The notes: generated from the sequence alone by a model not told the origin. DNA of 64,000 bases from Mastigias papua (GCA_964019165.1 OZ025271.1:8454275-8518274), one strand, 5' to 3'; counted from the first letter of the stretch, positions 1 to 12,255 are shown. A program made the numbers and translations.

Positions 1-113
1 AATTTAGTCACCACAGTAACTTTGGATGCATGAAATCTAATTTTGTCAAGGGAGGGGCCATCCCCTAAACTGTCAATGCATACATCTCTTGTATACAGCC
101 AGGATCCCTGCAT

Positions 114-394
114 AATACACCACTTCGGCTAACTGCGCATTGGGAGACTGGGCCTAGATTTGGGGTGTAAAAGTAACATTTTCTTGGTAGTCGCAACAAG
201 GAATCGTACGAAAGCTGTTCACGTACTGCCAATACTGCGTAGTAAAGTTATTGATTGTTGTCTTTTCTCTCGAATTTATTCATCCTATCGTGGTTTGTAC
301 ACTTCGGAACAGCTTTTTTCGAAGCTTTTATAAGTACTTAGCTTGCAAGCTACAATATTCAATGTAAACTAAGTTACACTGTTTGTGCCTAGGC
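114..394 (+). repeat. Left terminal inverted repeat of the 2.6 kb element
   Basis: This arm matches the reverse complement of 2434-2707 with scattered substitutions and small indels. It ends only a few bases before the first ATG codons of the internal gene (398 and 401). Any promoter for that gene would therefore lie inside the repeat. Confidence 0.8.
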
Positions 395-397
395 CAA

Positions 398-1139
398 ATG
401 ATGGATGCCGACTTATCGAAGTTGTCTAGAATGAAAGTTGATTAGTTGAAGAGTTTCTTATGTCTTCATGGATTAAAGACAACTGGTGAAAAGGAGGAGC
501 TAGTTGCTAGAGTGTTTGTTGCTATTGAAAACGATGTTCCTTTAACAGAGACAGCTGAAGGGGTTGGGCGTGAGATTGTATCAGACTACAAGCCAAGCTT
601 GAAGTCTGACGAAAGACATTGCCAGACCCTTTCGGAATTGCACATGGCTGTCTGAATGAAGAGTATGGAACTGTATTTTGGTCTGTTACTCCCTATCCAG
701 ATATGTGTAGCTTTGTAGCATTTCATCCTAATGAACTCTCAAGTGATGATCTCTCTGATTATAAGCAGTCAAAAGGCTACAGCTACCACTCTCAGTGTTG
801 GCTGTCACCATTACATTTTCATCCTATTGCTGATGATAGTGAGTATTTTTTCTAAAGGATACTTGCATACCATCTGAGCAAGTCAATAATGCCCCACACA
901 AACTATGGATCTGTTTGGCAAAATGTAATGGTAATAGTGTCTCAATACACTGCTCATCCATGGCTGGGCTGGCTCAAACATGTAACCATGTCATAGCAGC
1001 TCTTTTTAGGATTGAGGCTGTAATCAGGATGGACCTTAATAACCATTTGTGCACTTCAAAGCCATACAAATGGCTGCCCAATAACAAGGCAGTGAACCCA
1101 ATAAAGATAAAGGACTTAAAGCTGAAGAGGTCACTTTAG
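398..1139 (+). pseudogene. Broken SAP plus SWIM-type zinc finger gene inside the TIR element
   Basis: Three frames together resemble the SAP/SWIM proteins that are multicopy in many invertebrates and are often joined to a YqaJ-like nuclease. Two tandem ATGs (398, 401) open frame 2. An in-frame TAG at 443-445 interrupts it just before a SAP-like segment (LKSFLCLHGLKTTGEKEELV). After ~617 the match moves to frame 1 (619-855), which has a conserved LSDYK...SYHSQCWLSPL block. It then moves to frame 0 (~857-1139), with PSEQVNNAPHKLWICLAKC and the SWIM segment. There the expected C-x-C is reduced to HCSSMAG, while the C-x-H partner (TCNHV) remains. No YqaJ nuclease domain follows. The family assignment is from memory of the motif pattern. 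One nonsense codon and two frameshifts make a functional product unlikely. Confidence 0.7.
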
Positions 1140-1454
1140 GTGGCACAGTTAGAAAGGAGAATTGAATTGCTCCCCTAATTAAGATTTTGACCCACTGAAG
1201 CATGTTGACTATGGGCTTAACCTACAAGACATGGCAAAATCCATTGAAAAAGCTGTGGAAGGTCTGAATGTATTTTGTTTATAGCACTCCCAGAAACAGA
1301 ATTACCATCTACAGAAATGTAAAATGCCAAGGGTATTCCAATGGAGGAACATTTTTTATTATCTGCCAATAGACTAGATTTCCAGAATCATATAAGGATG
1401 ATCACTAAGGAGGACATATGTAACATGAGTTGTTGAGAAGAGGACAGACAGACA

Positions 1455-1705
1455 ACCAACATTGGTTAGCATAGCATATATCATAGCATAGTACAATATA
1501 GTACAATACAGCATTGCATTGCTTAGCATAATACAGTATAGCATAGTATAGGCATAGTAGTGTACAGTACAGTATAGCACAGTACAGCATAGTATAGTAC
1601 AGTATAGTATAGGATAGTACAGTACAGTATATGATAGTACAGTACAGTATAGTATTGTACAGTATAACATAGTATAGTATAGCATAGTACAGTATTGTAT
1701 AGTAC
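1455..1705. repeat. Imperfect AGTATAGTAC-type simple repeat
   Basis: About 250 bp is built from interspersed AGTATAGTAC, AGTACAGTAT and AGCATAGTAC words. It is a degenerate 5/10-mer low-complexity tract inside the TIR element. Long minus-strand open frames across it (MLYYTMLYCT-like) are artefacts of the repeat. Confidence 0.85.
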
Positions 1706-2433
1706 AGTACAAATATGTATACATCTATAGATGTAAATTTATTTATAAATACATTGAAAGAACAAAAATCACTACTTTAGTATTGTTCTCTTCATAACTT
1801 CTTCTGTTTGATCAGTGGTAGCTGACTGACGATTGCATAGTGAGGCACAAGTTCTTACTATGTTGTCAGCAATTGGAAGCATATTGATAGGAAGCATATA
1901 AAGAACTGTGTTGATTTATTATAGTACGGAAAAATGACCCTCCACCTGTGAGCTAAGTCTAAAAGTGGCCATCCTCGGAAAAAAGTTGCACAACCCTGAA
2001 GTAAACAAGAACTCGAATCCATTCGACTGTTACCTCATTCAGTCACCCTTTATAGCAAAGCTCTACTTGGTTTCTTGGCAGCCTTCTGATATCCTAAGTT
2101 TAGGGTAGGATTAGGATTCTGTAAGCTGGGCTTTCCATCAACAAAATGCAGAGAAAAAACTAAACCACTACCACCTGGTATCCATTTGGTATTCTTCTTA
2201 GTGGTTCTGTTCATAAGTCAAATCTACTCATGTCTTGATGCAGCGCTTGAAAGTTTGCTTGGGAAACGATGCAATGCGTACGACTATGGGCTAAGGCATT
2301 CTTCATGTAAAATTCCTAGATGCTCTGCAAATAGAACTTTCTTCCATTTATTCAGCCTGTATTGACTGCTTCCACAACCAACAACAGCGCAGTTACCATT
2401 AAACATGAATTGAAAATTCACAGGATTCAAATG

Positions 2434-2707
2434 GGCCTAAGTGCGACACAGCTAAGGCCGATAGATTGTGGCTTGCAAGCTAGGTACTCACAAAAACTTT
2501 GAGAAAAGCTGTTCCGAAGTTCACACACAACAATAGGATGAATAAATTCGAGAGAAAATGCAACAATCAGTGATTTTAATACGTAATTTTAGCAGTACGT
2601 GAACAGCTTTCGTACGATTCCTTGTTGCGACTGCCAAGAAAATGTTACTTTTACACCCCAAATCTAGACCCAGTCTCCCAATGCGCGGTTAGCCGAAGTG
2701 GTGTATT
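2434..2707 (-). repeat. Right terminal inverted repeat of the 2.6 kb element
   Basis: This is the reverse-complement partner of 114-394. The most conserved part is the outer ~120 bp (about 2585-2707), which includes the ACTTCGGCTAA motif, a TTTGGGGTGTAAAAGTAAC block and the GAACAGCTTTCGTACGATTC block. Confidence 0.8.
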
Positions 2708-4560
2708 CAAGCACAGGCCCCATGATTGATTGGCATCATTAATCAGTAATCAATCACAGATTTGTATGATCTGTGCTCTTTATTGTGATCTCACATGCTA
2801 TCTTTATTGTGCATAGAACACATTCAATTTTTGGATGTATGCTCTATGACTTTATGATATTTTGATATGAAAAGTTAGTCCTTGTTATTTCTGATATAGT
2901 TGATTGAAGTTTAGTTTAGTTGACTTTCAGATTTATATCAATAGAAATATTTTTAAATCAAAGAGCTTAGGTATTTGTTCATCTTAGTTCTATAACTTAT
3001 GGAAATGTAGTGAACATGTAGTGATAAGTTATTTTGAAATTCCTTTGACATCATTTTTCATATGTCGTTTGTAGTTGTATTGAAATCACATTTGTAAAAG
3101 TGTCAACTGGATTAAATAATAATTAGAAGGACATTTTGGTTGTTACATGCAATGGTAGATTGTAAAGCCTTATGAAGTCTACATATTACCAATGATCAAT
3201 TGAATTTTCTGTTTGGTGTTTTCTTAGATCTCTTTTTTCAAGTACTCTAGAGCTGTTATGAATATTTTTTCATCAACTCAATAGAGCCTTTAGTCATGTA
3301 AAAAAGTCATTTCTTCCTTGACCCTGACACAAATGTCAAAATTGAGAACATCAATGTTTATTGTCTAGAATTGAGAACATTAATGTCCATATCTATTTAT
3401 TCCATAATATTACTTTTTTTCAACTAGAAGTATGTTTTGGTATTTGGTGCTATAATGTTAGAAAATTTATATGATGTGTGGCAAGCCTTCTCAAAGATTT
3501 GTCCATTAAGTTTTTGCATTTTTGGTTTTATGTATGGTTCAAAGAAAGAGTACCCTTCTGCACAAAGTGATTCAAAACTAATGGTGACATATAAAAATGA
3601 CATATGAAATTTATCATGAAACTTGAAAGAGGAGTGAGAAAAATTCTTTTAAGTATTTTTCTGTGTTAAGCTCTAAAGATTATTATTCAAGTCTTGATTG
3701 TTTTTAAATAATTGTCCCTTTTCACCTTCAATGAGAAATAGACACCAAATCACACGTCATGCCAACTTTGTAGGACGATCCAACAACTCACTAGCGCCTT
3801 CAACAAATATTTCTGGCATGTGAATCCTCCTCAAACCTTATTTTGCTATGCTCCTGTTTATCGTTTTATCTTTACTCGTTTTCCTCCAATTTTAGTGTGC
3901 ATATATACACAGTCCTAAAATATTTGTTCCTCGATGACACCTGATAATGTACTTGGCTTTCCTAGATTTCACGGCATTTTAACATGTTAGACACCCAATC
4001 CCGCGGTTTCCTACATTGTTTTGATCGTCTCTACGTTTATGTGATTTTTAAAGTTGTAGTATACTCCTTTTACACAGTTGTAAAATCTCATGTTGGATTT
4101 TGGCTTTCCTTCATTTCATGACATTTAACATTCTTACTGATCTCAATTCAAGAGGGAATTTACTTTGATTGGTCATATATTTATGATAAGATTAAATACA
4201 GTAATCGTTTTAAATTCTGACCGTTTTCCACTATTATGAATATTGTTTTGACTTGATTTTGCTTCTCATCGGGTGTTTTGATAAGCCATCGCTCATTTGG
4301 ATTCTATTTTATCAATTGGATTTTGACCATGAGATCCAGATACATACTTCAATCTCCTATATACAACTTCATACAATATTCTCTCTCTGCTATTTCGATA
4401 AACTACTTAAGATTTAAGGACAAAACACAGTCTTTTCAAGCCAAAACATTAGCTTCTTCACACTTAAGATTTCTCTTACTTTCTTTGAAACAGCCACGAG
4501 GCTAACGAAAAAGCGGCAAAATGCCGCCAGAATTTGCAGAACAATAGTATCTATTGTTAT
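2708..4560. other. No gene recognised
   Basis: AT-rich sequence without long reading frames, clear splice-bounded exons or repeats. Short open frames here show no domain motif. Confidence 0.6.
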
Positions 4561-4563
4561 TGA

Positions 4564-4965
4564 CCAATCAGATTGCTCCATTTTAGCTCTTTTGGTGGCT
4601 GAGAGGCTAGAGCCGTCATCTACTGATTTAGAGCAAAATTAGCAGCCCTTGGCCGCGAAAGTGGACGCAACTGGACTTTTTGGGGCTCTTTTGTTTTTTC
4701 AACCAATCAGATTCCAGTTTTCTGCTGTTGATTGTTTATTTACCCAATGAAATAGCTTTATTTTACAATAGCCGATTATTTCAACAACCAATCAACATGT
4801 TGTATTTGAATATTCTCCTTTGTCCTTTAACCAATGACATTTGATCAATTCTTTGAATTATTGGCCAATCACAGACCGTAATTTGAATTAACATTGAAAT
4901 ATCGTCCAATCAGGTAGTTCTATTTTCAAATTTTCTATTGTATTTTCCTTTGTTTTCTAGCCAAT
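4564..4965 (+). promoter_or_regulatory. Array of eight CCAAT boxes
   Basis: CCAAT occurs on the plus strand at 4564, 4703, 4744, 4788, 4831, 4865, 4906 and 4961. Several copies lie in an RRCCAATCA context, typical of NF-Y sites. The middle six are spaced 41, 44, 43, 34 and 41 bp, close to four helical turns. An ATTGG at 4860 makes a palindrome with the 4865 copy. About 35-70 bp downstream is a GA-rich stretch ending in CAGGGGTAAGAAAT (near 5027-5040), which could be a first exon with a splice donor. I infer a TATA-less, NF-Y-type promoter firing rightward. No downstream coding exon was identified, so the target gene is unknown. Confidence 0.5.
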
Positions 4966-5039
4966 TAAGGAAGTTCAAATATCGTCGTTATCAGCCTCAT
5001 TTCTGGCTTTCAGTCGAGGAGAAAGACAGGGGTAAGAAA

Positions 5040-5290
5040 TCGGCTTTATTGATATTTCTTGATTGATCTTTAGTTCGTCTACTTACAAGTTAAGACTAAG
5101 TTATACTCTACTTGGCCTAATCGATGTAAGAGTTGTAAAGATAAGTATGTAGAACTTATATTTACAACTCTTACATCTATTAGACCATTACAAATATTGA
5201 CCAAGAGACTAAGTTAATGAAGTGAGGGGTTTCTTAGTTCATCACTGAGTTTAATCAAAGATCAACAAAACAGCCCTATTGATTTTCACA
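5040..5290. repeat. Foldback (imperfect palindrome) element
   Basis: A perfect 17-nt inverted repeat, GATGTAAGAGTTGTAAA at 5123-5139 and its complement at 5161-5177, sits at the centre. Weaker complementarity extends outward on both sides, for example ATTGATCTTTAGTT on the left against AATCAAAGATCAAC on the right. The whole unit is about 250 bp and looks like a MITE or foldback element. No coding content. Confidence 0.6.
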
Positions 5291-6809
5291 AAAAAGCATC
5301 TGAAAATAGACACCCAAACACAACATTATATTAGTCTCAAGGACAAGCTAAGTGTAAATAGTAGGAAAGGAAGACAATGACGACTCCAGGTGAACATAGC
5401 CAGAAACAAGGTTAGCAAATGGATATTAGGATGTAATTGAAATCTATATGGAGTGCTCTATGCAAGGGGTTCTTCAAAATTGCCTTATGGACTCGCTGAG
5501 AGATAGTAAAATGGTGAGCTCAAACATCCTACTTTCTCTCAAAACTTAATAGATACAATAATGTAAAAGATAAGTTTATGGGGATTGCAATACTAATTGG
5601 GTTCGCTAACACTTGTAAATGGCTATATTCAGACATCTTAAAATATTTATTTACACACAAATAAATCATATAACTGCTAAACTGTTCATTAAACGCTAAA
5701 ACGTATTTGAATTTCAGTGAAAGGTAGTCTCTCTTCTGTCCTTAATCGTCGTCTTCTACTTTTTATTCTACAATTCTTCAACTTTCTCTTCAGCATACAT
5801 CATGGATTGTTAGCTGACAAAAGAATGAAAAGGGCAGCAAAACGATCTATAGTTTGGAAGATAATCAATTTATTTCTTCAAAATATACGAAAGATGTAAG
5901 TTATGTCCTGCAGTTTAATTACCTCCATATATTGCAGTATGTAAAAGTACATTTTAAGTCTGGAAAATGTCTGCAAGCAGCCCACATGTATGTTTTATGT
6001 TTGTTCAGTATTCAGCACCGAACAAAACGGTAACTTCAATAAACATTTCTTTGAAAGCTGTAAGGGAAACGCTTTTTGCTCAGACATATTGTTACGGGAA
6101 TGTTAAGGATACAGAACCAGTGAATCTCTCTACATGCAATGCATTTTTGCACAATCTGATTTCAGTCGTTTCTAATTTTGAGATATGGAAATATATGCGT
6201 GTTATTTCACACTAGTTAACAATTTGACTTGATTGAGATTAAGGTAGAAAAAGAGATGATGAATTAAAATGATGAAAATCTTCAGCTTACAGAACTTCTG
6301 AATTTGATTAAAAGCAATAATTGTTTAGCTTAATGTTATATGCTTCTGTTCTATTATTGAGAAGTGCAAAAATACTCGGCTTGTCCCGCACTAGTTATGA
6401 GTCTCATTGAAATGAAATTAAAATAAAAGAGATATGATACCTCAGAAAAACTATAAAGGTAACATTACGTCATGTGTGGAGTATGAGAGCAACCATGTTA
6501 TTAAATAAATTAGAAGGCAAATTAAGTTCAGTTTATGAGAGGAAACATTGAGGTGAAGAAATTGGAAGGCAAATGAACAGTTCTTCTGTTCATCACATAG
6601 TTTTTCTGGCTTGAACTTAAAATTACTCCTTTTTGCTTTTTTGTTTTGTAGTCCTTGATATCTAAAGTTTTGATTCATGTAAAAGAATGAAAATAAATAA
6701 ACTTGAAACAATTAATTAATCTTTGTTATCTGGTTCATTTGTTGAAATGTTGAATTTCAAAGAGGAAATTGTTTCTGTGCTTCCAAGCTCGTTCATAAAA
6801 TGCATTGAT
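5291..6809. other. No gene recognised
   Basis: AT-rich, with only short frames. A TTTCAG acceptor-like site near 5716 precedes an open stretch of 60 codons without recognisable motifs, which is not enough to call an exon. Confidence 0.5.
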
Positions 6810-6967
6810 GATTAACATTAGATGAATTATTTTCTACCTCCAACCTTCAAAACCCTTAACTACATCACCCATCCACCATCACCCTAATCACCAATCATCA
6901 AAACGAACCAGAGCCTAACCAACATTGCTGTTCTCAACACACTGCTTAAATTCATCTAATGTTAATC
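6810..6967. mobile_element. Small MITE-like element with perfect 19-bp inverted repeats
   Basis: GATTAACATTAGATGAATT at 6810-6828 is exactly reverse-complemented at 6949-6967. It encloses about 120 bp of C/A-rich sequence unlike the flanks. No clear target duplication was seen. Confidence 0.6.
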
Positions 6968-7739
6968 AACAAAGGCTTTCAGATAGTTTTTCATTTTTCT
7001 GCTGTTCCATTTCTGTAATAGTTCTAGTCATCCTCGTTCTTTCAGCTTTATCATTAATCAAAGAGAACCAGATAACAACGTTAGCATGATTTCAGACGCG
7101 TAATCACTTCTCAATTGTCATGATTCAGTTTTATCCACTTTTTTTCTATCTCGATCCTGATTTTTAAATCTATGCTCAATTTGGTAGTATTTTCCCTGAC
7201 ATGACAGAATCCATGCTATGTCTCTTATTCTTTGGCCATAGTGATAAAATATAGTTAATCCAAAGTATAACCTGCGATTGAAGTCCTTGATATAGTCTTC
7301 TCTTTGATAGAACCATAGCATCTTTCATGGACTCCTTAAGGTCAAATAATAAGATATCATGTTATTGCATTATGTATTTAAACATCTAAATCTGATGAAA
7401 ATGTTGCAATGAATTTCCAACAATCTCCTTGGTTATTGCATTGATAGAATTGATTTCACAAAAATCCTTCAACAGCATAACAACACTTGTTCAATATCCA
7501 GTCATCTTCTTTCTATTAATCATTATCTTTATGGACGTTAATCAGTAACCATATACGATGTCCTGTAAGATAAAGCAAAAACTAAAATTCAAAATAATTT
7601 ATCAATTAACACAGTTGTGATTCACCACTGTTTTTAAATGATGTTTTGCGCTTTCGATCGTTTTTCCATTATAGTTTCTCGGTTCTTATAATTATGTACA
7701 TATGACTTAAAGACAGATACATATATTAACATATGACTC
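6968..7739. other. No gene recognised
   Basis: AT-rich sequence between the small inverted-repeat element and the tandem array. No exon, RNA gene or repeat was recognised. Confidence 0.5.
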
Positions 7740-10210
7740 CTACCTGTTGCATTTTTGTTACTTTGAGATGACTGACATGAATGATGAAAGATTTTCTTCT
7801 TCCTCCATCCTGTTTTGCAAATGTAGATGCTTCATAGTAAATAAATACTAATATGAAATTTAAATAAATATTACTTTTTGTTTTCATATTTACACAAGTT
7901 TGAGTTTAGTAGTTGCTCGACGATTTTCTTCTTTCTTACTTCGTTGTCATTTTATATGCTCCATGCTAAACATTATAGGTAATTACCTTAAATATAAACA
8001 TGGACGTGAAACATACCTGCTCCAATGATGTCATCTTGAGTTGAGTATTTATTCGACGAGTTTCTTCTTTTTCCATCCTTCTTTGCCATTTTATATAGTT
8101 CACAATAACAATTGTATATCGGTTACTTAAATATAAACATGCAAATAAAACATACCTCCTACGATGATGTCATTTTTGAGTTGAGTATTTTTTCGATAAT
8201 TTTCTTCTTCCTTCATTCTTCTTTGCCATTTTAATTAAATATCAAACTTAAATAAAAACATACAAATAAAACATACCTGCTGCAATGATATCACTTTTAG
8301 TTGAGTATTTGTTCAATGATTTTCTTCTTCTTTCATCCTTCTTTGCCATTTTACTTAAGTATAAAACTTAATATATACATACAAATGAAACATACCTGCT
8401 CCAATGATGTTATTTTAACTTGAGTAGGCCTATCTGCTTGATGATTTTCTTCTTCTTTCATCCTTCTTTGCCATTTTATATACTTCATTGTAACAATTAT
8501 ATATCGATAAGTTAAATATAAACATACACGATACACGTAAAATGTACCTACTCCAATGACGTCATTTTGAGTTGAGTATTTGTTCGATAATTTTCTTCTT
8601 CTTTCATCCTTCTTTGACATTTTATATACTTTATAGTAACAATTATATATCAATAACTTAAATATACACAAACACATGAAACATACCTGCTCCACTGACT
8701 TCATGTTGAGTTGAGTAATTGTTCGATAATTTTCTTCTTCTTTCATTCTTCTTTGACATTTTATATACTTCATTGTAACAATTATATATCGATAACTTAA
8801 ATATAAGCATATACATAAAACATACCTGCTTAAATGAAGTCAGTTTGAGTTGAGTAATTATTCGCTTATTTTCTTTCTTGTCCATCCTTCTTTACCATTT
8901 CAGGTGCTCCTTAAGAACTGTTATACGTAAATGATTGAACATTGAAATATATACACAAGTCATACGTGTTTCATTCTTACCATTTTGAGTTGAGTATTTG
9001 TTCAGTGATTTGCTTCTCTTTCCATCGTTTTTTGCCTACATTACATGCAGTAGTTGTAGATATAATTGTCTCGTTCTTTTGCCATTGTTAATGTGACATA
9101 ATACAAATTATATGAAAGTAACATAAGGATAAATATATATGCATTACTCATACATGTTTCATTTATGTTATTTTGAGTTGAATGTTTCTTCCATGATTTT
9201 GATTCCTTCCGCATCCTTCTTGCCATTGTAGATCCTAAATGCTAACAATTATAAGTAAATAATTTATAGTTAAAAAAATATTTAACTCATAGGTCATCCA
9301 TGTGTCATTCTGAGTTGAGTATTTATTCGCTCGATTTCTTCGTTACGCAATTACAAGTAAGTGCTTGTTAGATAAAAATATATATATATCTCATACGTAT
9401 TCCATTCTTGTCATTTTGAATTCAGTATTTGCTCGAAGACTTTCTTCTTATTCCATCTTTCTTTTCTATGCCTAATGCTCCATTAGGACAGTTATATGTA
9501 AATGATGTAAAGATAAATATATGCAAAAATTGTTCGTGCTACATTGATGTCATTGTAAGTTTAATATTTGTTCTATCATTGCCTTTGCCTTCTTTATCCA
9601 TATTTATAGTCCATTTTAAATGCGCCATGCAAACAATTATATATAAATAATTTGACGATAAATACATACGTAGATCATATATGCTCCATTGAGGTCAGTT
9701 TGAGTTGAGTGTTTGGTTTGTGATTTTCTTCTCTTTTCATTCTTCTTTGCCATTGTAGATGCTCAATAACAACAAGTTTATATACCTAAGTTAAAGATAA
9801 AAATATTTGTTTTTCATATTATGTTCTATTCTTGTCATCTAGACTTGCTTGTTTGTTCAATAATTTCCTCTGTTCTGTATACTTCTTTTCCATTGTGAAT
9901 GGTTCATAATAGTAGGTATATACAAATAGTGTAAAGATAAACATATGAATAAATCGCATATGCTACAGTGATGTTATAGTGAGTTGAGTATTTGCTGAAT
10001 CATTCTTTATATCGTTATCTGTTTGTTTTTAAATATTGGCTTGATTATTCTCTTCTTTTACCATCTTTCTTTTAAAATTTAAATGCTAACTAGCAATAAT
10101 TATAAATACATTATGTAATTGCAAAAATTTACGTAAATCATATGTCCTTCATTGATGCCAGTTTGAGTTTAGCATTTAGTCGGTGATGTTCTTCTCTTTT
10201 CATCTATATT
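7740..10210. repeat. Degenerate tandem array, ~120-150 bp units, about 17 copies
   Basis: A unit containing CATACCTGCTCCAATGATG, GAGTTGAGTATTTGTTCGA and TTCATCCTTCTTTGCCATTT recurs throughout. The GAGTTGAGTA landmark falls near 8038, 8178, 8298, 8418, 8569, 8708, 8847, 8987, 9175, 9312, 9418, 9557, 9702 and 9983, with weaker units before 8000 and after 9800. Central units (about 8000-8850) are the most alike and flanking ones are more diverged, as expected for an array homogenised by unequal exchange. On the minus strand each central unit reads ATGGCAAAGAAGGATGAAAG onward, a short lysine/arginine-rich frame of about 25 codons (MAKKDERRRKSSNKYSTQ-like). A GTATGT donor-like site follows. Many copies have stops or shifts in this frame. 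Confidence 0.8.
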
Positions 10211-12255
10211 TGCAAATATATATGAAATAATTGTTTGTAATCAATATTGTATGAATGATTTGCCAATACAGAACCTTATTGGTAACAATCATATTTAAAT
10301 AACGTAAAGATCAAAGTATATATAATACTTGGGTAAAAGTGATTGACTTATTGATTGTTCTAATTTGTATCATCAATGTAAAGCTATGCTTTAGGGGGGA
10401 AGTAGTGCTGATGCATTTCACCAATGTTTTTGATAATTATCATTCAGTCTATTGTTTTGCTCGTTCAGTCTCTGGATTTGGATGCAAGCTTTTAGCCTAT
10501 GCAACAATTTTGTGTGCATATAAGGTATATTTGGGATGACGGGGGTCGGAGAAGGGTTGAATCAGATGATGAAGTAATTCAATGAGAATAATAATTATTA
10601 GTTCTAATTAATAATTAATTATTAATTCTAACAAATACTGAAGATTTATTAAAGGGTACAGCAGTGTATCCCAAATTAGCCCCAGCAATTTACTTCAGTA
10701 TCTTTGTAGTCTTCATATTTGATTCTACCCTGTGTTGTTGTTATGGCAACATTTCACGTGATCAGATGTTTACAATTCGTTGTTAATACATTTCTGTGTT
10801 TGAAATACTGATTTCCGTATTTTCGCTTTGTTTATTCTTCATAGTTGTCTGATGTTTTCTTATTTCTTTGACTATAAATCTGAACTTTTATTAAAACTCT
10901 TGATATTCCCCCTTTTGATTACACACTCTTTTACAATTTTGTTGGATTTGCCCTTAATACCAAACTCCTGACACTAACCACCATACACATACCTCCAGCC
11001 TCAAGATCCTCAACCACCAGACTTCCAGAATCTAGCAATACCACGATAAACTACAACCTTTGCAAAACCTACAAAAGTGTAAAAGTGCGTGTTCTTATCC
11101 CAAAGGAGGCGATGCTAATTTGAGTCATTATATCGCCAGATTCCCGTGTTAATTGTATGAAACATTGAGAGATGCTCACAAGTTGTTTGAGCTCTTTATT
11201 GAAAACGTATTAAATCAATTATTATCAATTATTACTGTAAACACATTTCTGAGGCATCTTTAGTTGGGAGGAAAATTCATGGCATACTAAAGAAGAAGAT
11301 AAATCTCATGTTTTTCAAATTTTTTTCCCCTTATCTTGTTATTTTCACATTAGACGCTTGTAGAAAACTTTAAATAATGCTCTCTACCCTCCTAAAATAT
11401 GCAGTGTTTCGAATCCTATTGAATTCTGCTCATTCAATTTGCGCCATGCACATGCTTTTGCAACTAATGCTTCGTGCATTCCCAAAGGATTATTTCGTTA
11501 CCTGCCGTTCTTCCTGTAGAAGCATGGTCTGTCGAATGACAAACATCTCCAGTTATCCCAGAGATTTACGAAGGCCTTCTTCAACATTTTAGCCAATTTT
11601 CAACTGCCTATTATTATTTTCAACTGCTTATTGCAGATTATTAATCGCTCATCGAAAGGAGATTGTGGTTGTTGAAGCTTATACGATGCTTCTTTTGCCT
11701 GAGACGGATATGCCTAATGGATATGACATTAAATCCGTAGATTTGCAAACAACAAGAATGAAGTATAAGAAGTTTACTTATCTGTATTTCTCATGTCCTC
11801 TGTAGGCATAATTCCACTGCAGCAGCAATGAAATGTTTCATCATTGCATTGCCAAGTTTTATCACTGTGCATGAATGCTGGAAGGTTGGAAATCTGACCT
11901 GAAATGCAGGAAAATACTGTAAGTATCCCATCAGATTTTAACAGATTTATCTGTCAATTTTGCAGTTTAATAGGCCATCGTTATTTTTGTGCAATTTTCC
12001 AAACGGTCTTTGAGTTTAAGTTTGAGTTTGCCGCCAAGGCATGACAACCCCTCGTGCATGAAATTGAAAGCAAAGCTGTTGCTGAATTCACAGAATTTGC
12101 AAAATTAAGCCCTTTTATAGAATTAAGGCTAAAATTAGCTATAGTAAAGAATGAACGAATTATAATTAGAAGATACATCGTGAATACTTGCCTTCGATTA
12201 ATTTGATCTCACAGAGTAATAACATGGAGTGCTTGCATGACCGATTTCCAAGATG
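10211..12255. other. No gene recognised
   Basis: AT-rich sequence with a TTAATTAATAATTAATTATT low-complexity patch near 10597-10625. Open frames of 60-70 codons (for example 10339-10539 and 11377-11592) carry no recognisable motif or convincing splice context. Confidence 0.5.

Larger units (their letters stand above)
114..2707. mobile_element. DNA transposon-like element with long terminal inverted repeats
   Basis: The sequence near 114-394 reappears as its reverse complement at 2434-2707, with roughly 85-90% identity by eye. The outer ends both read AATACACCACTTCGGCTAA. This makes terminal inverted repeats of about 275 bp around a ~2.6 kb unit. Inside are a broken SAP/SWIM-domain gene just after the left repeat (398-1139), a low-complexity tract (about 1455-1705) and ~700 bp with no recognisable content. 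I see no clear target-site duplication at the present boundaries, and weak similarity continues a few bases outward, so the ends are uncertain by about 10 bp. No transposase domain is visible, so this is probably a non-autonomous or decayed member of its family. Confidence 0.8.

Noticed and set aside
1374..1724. 116-codon minus-strand frame rich in Tyr/Leu/Cys
   Set aside because: It reads across the AGTATAGTAC simple repeat, and its composition is that of the repeat.
7740..10210. CRISPR-like array
   Set aside because: The units are ~140 bp, diverged throughout and eukaryotic in context. There are no short constant repeats with unique spacers.
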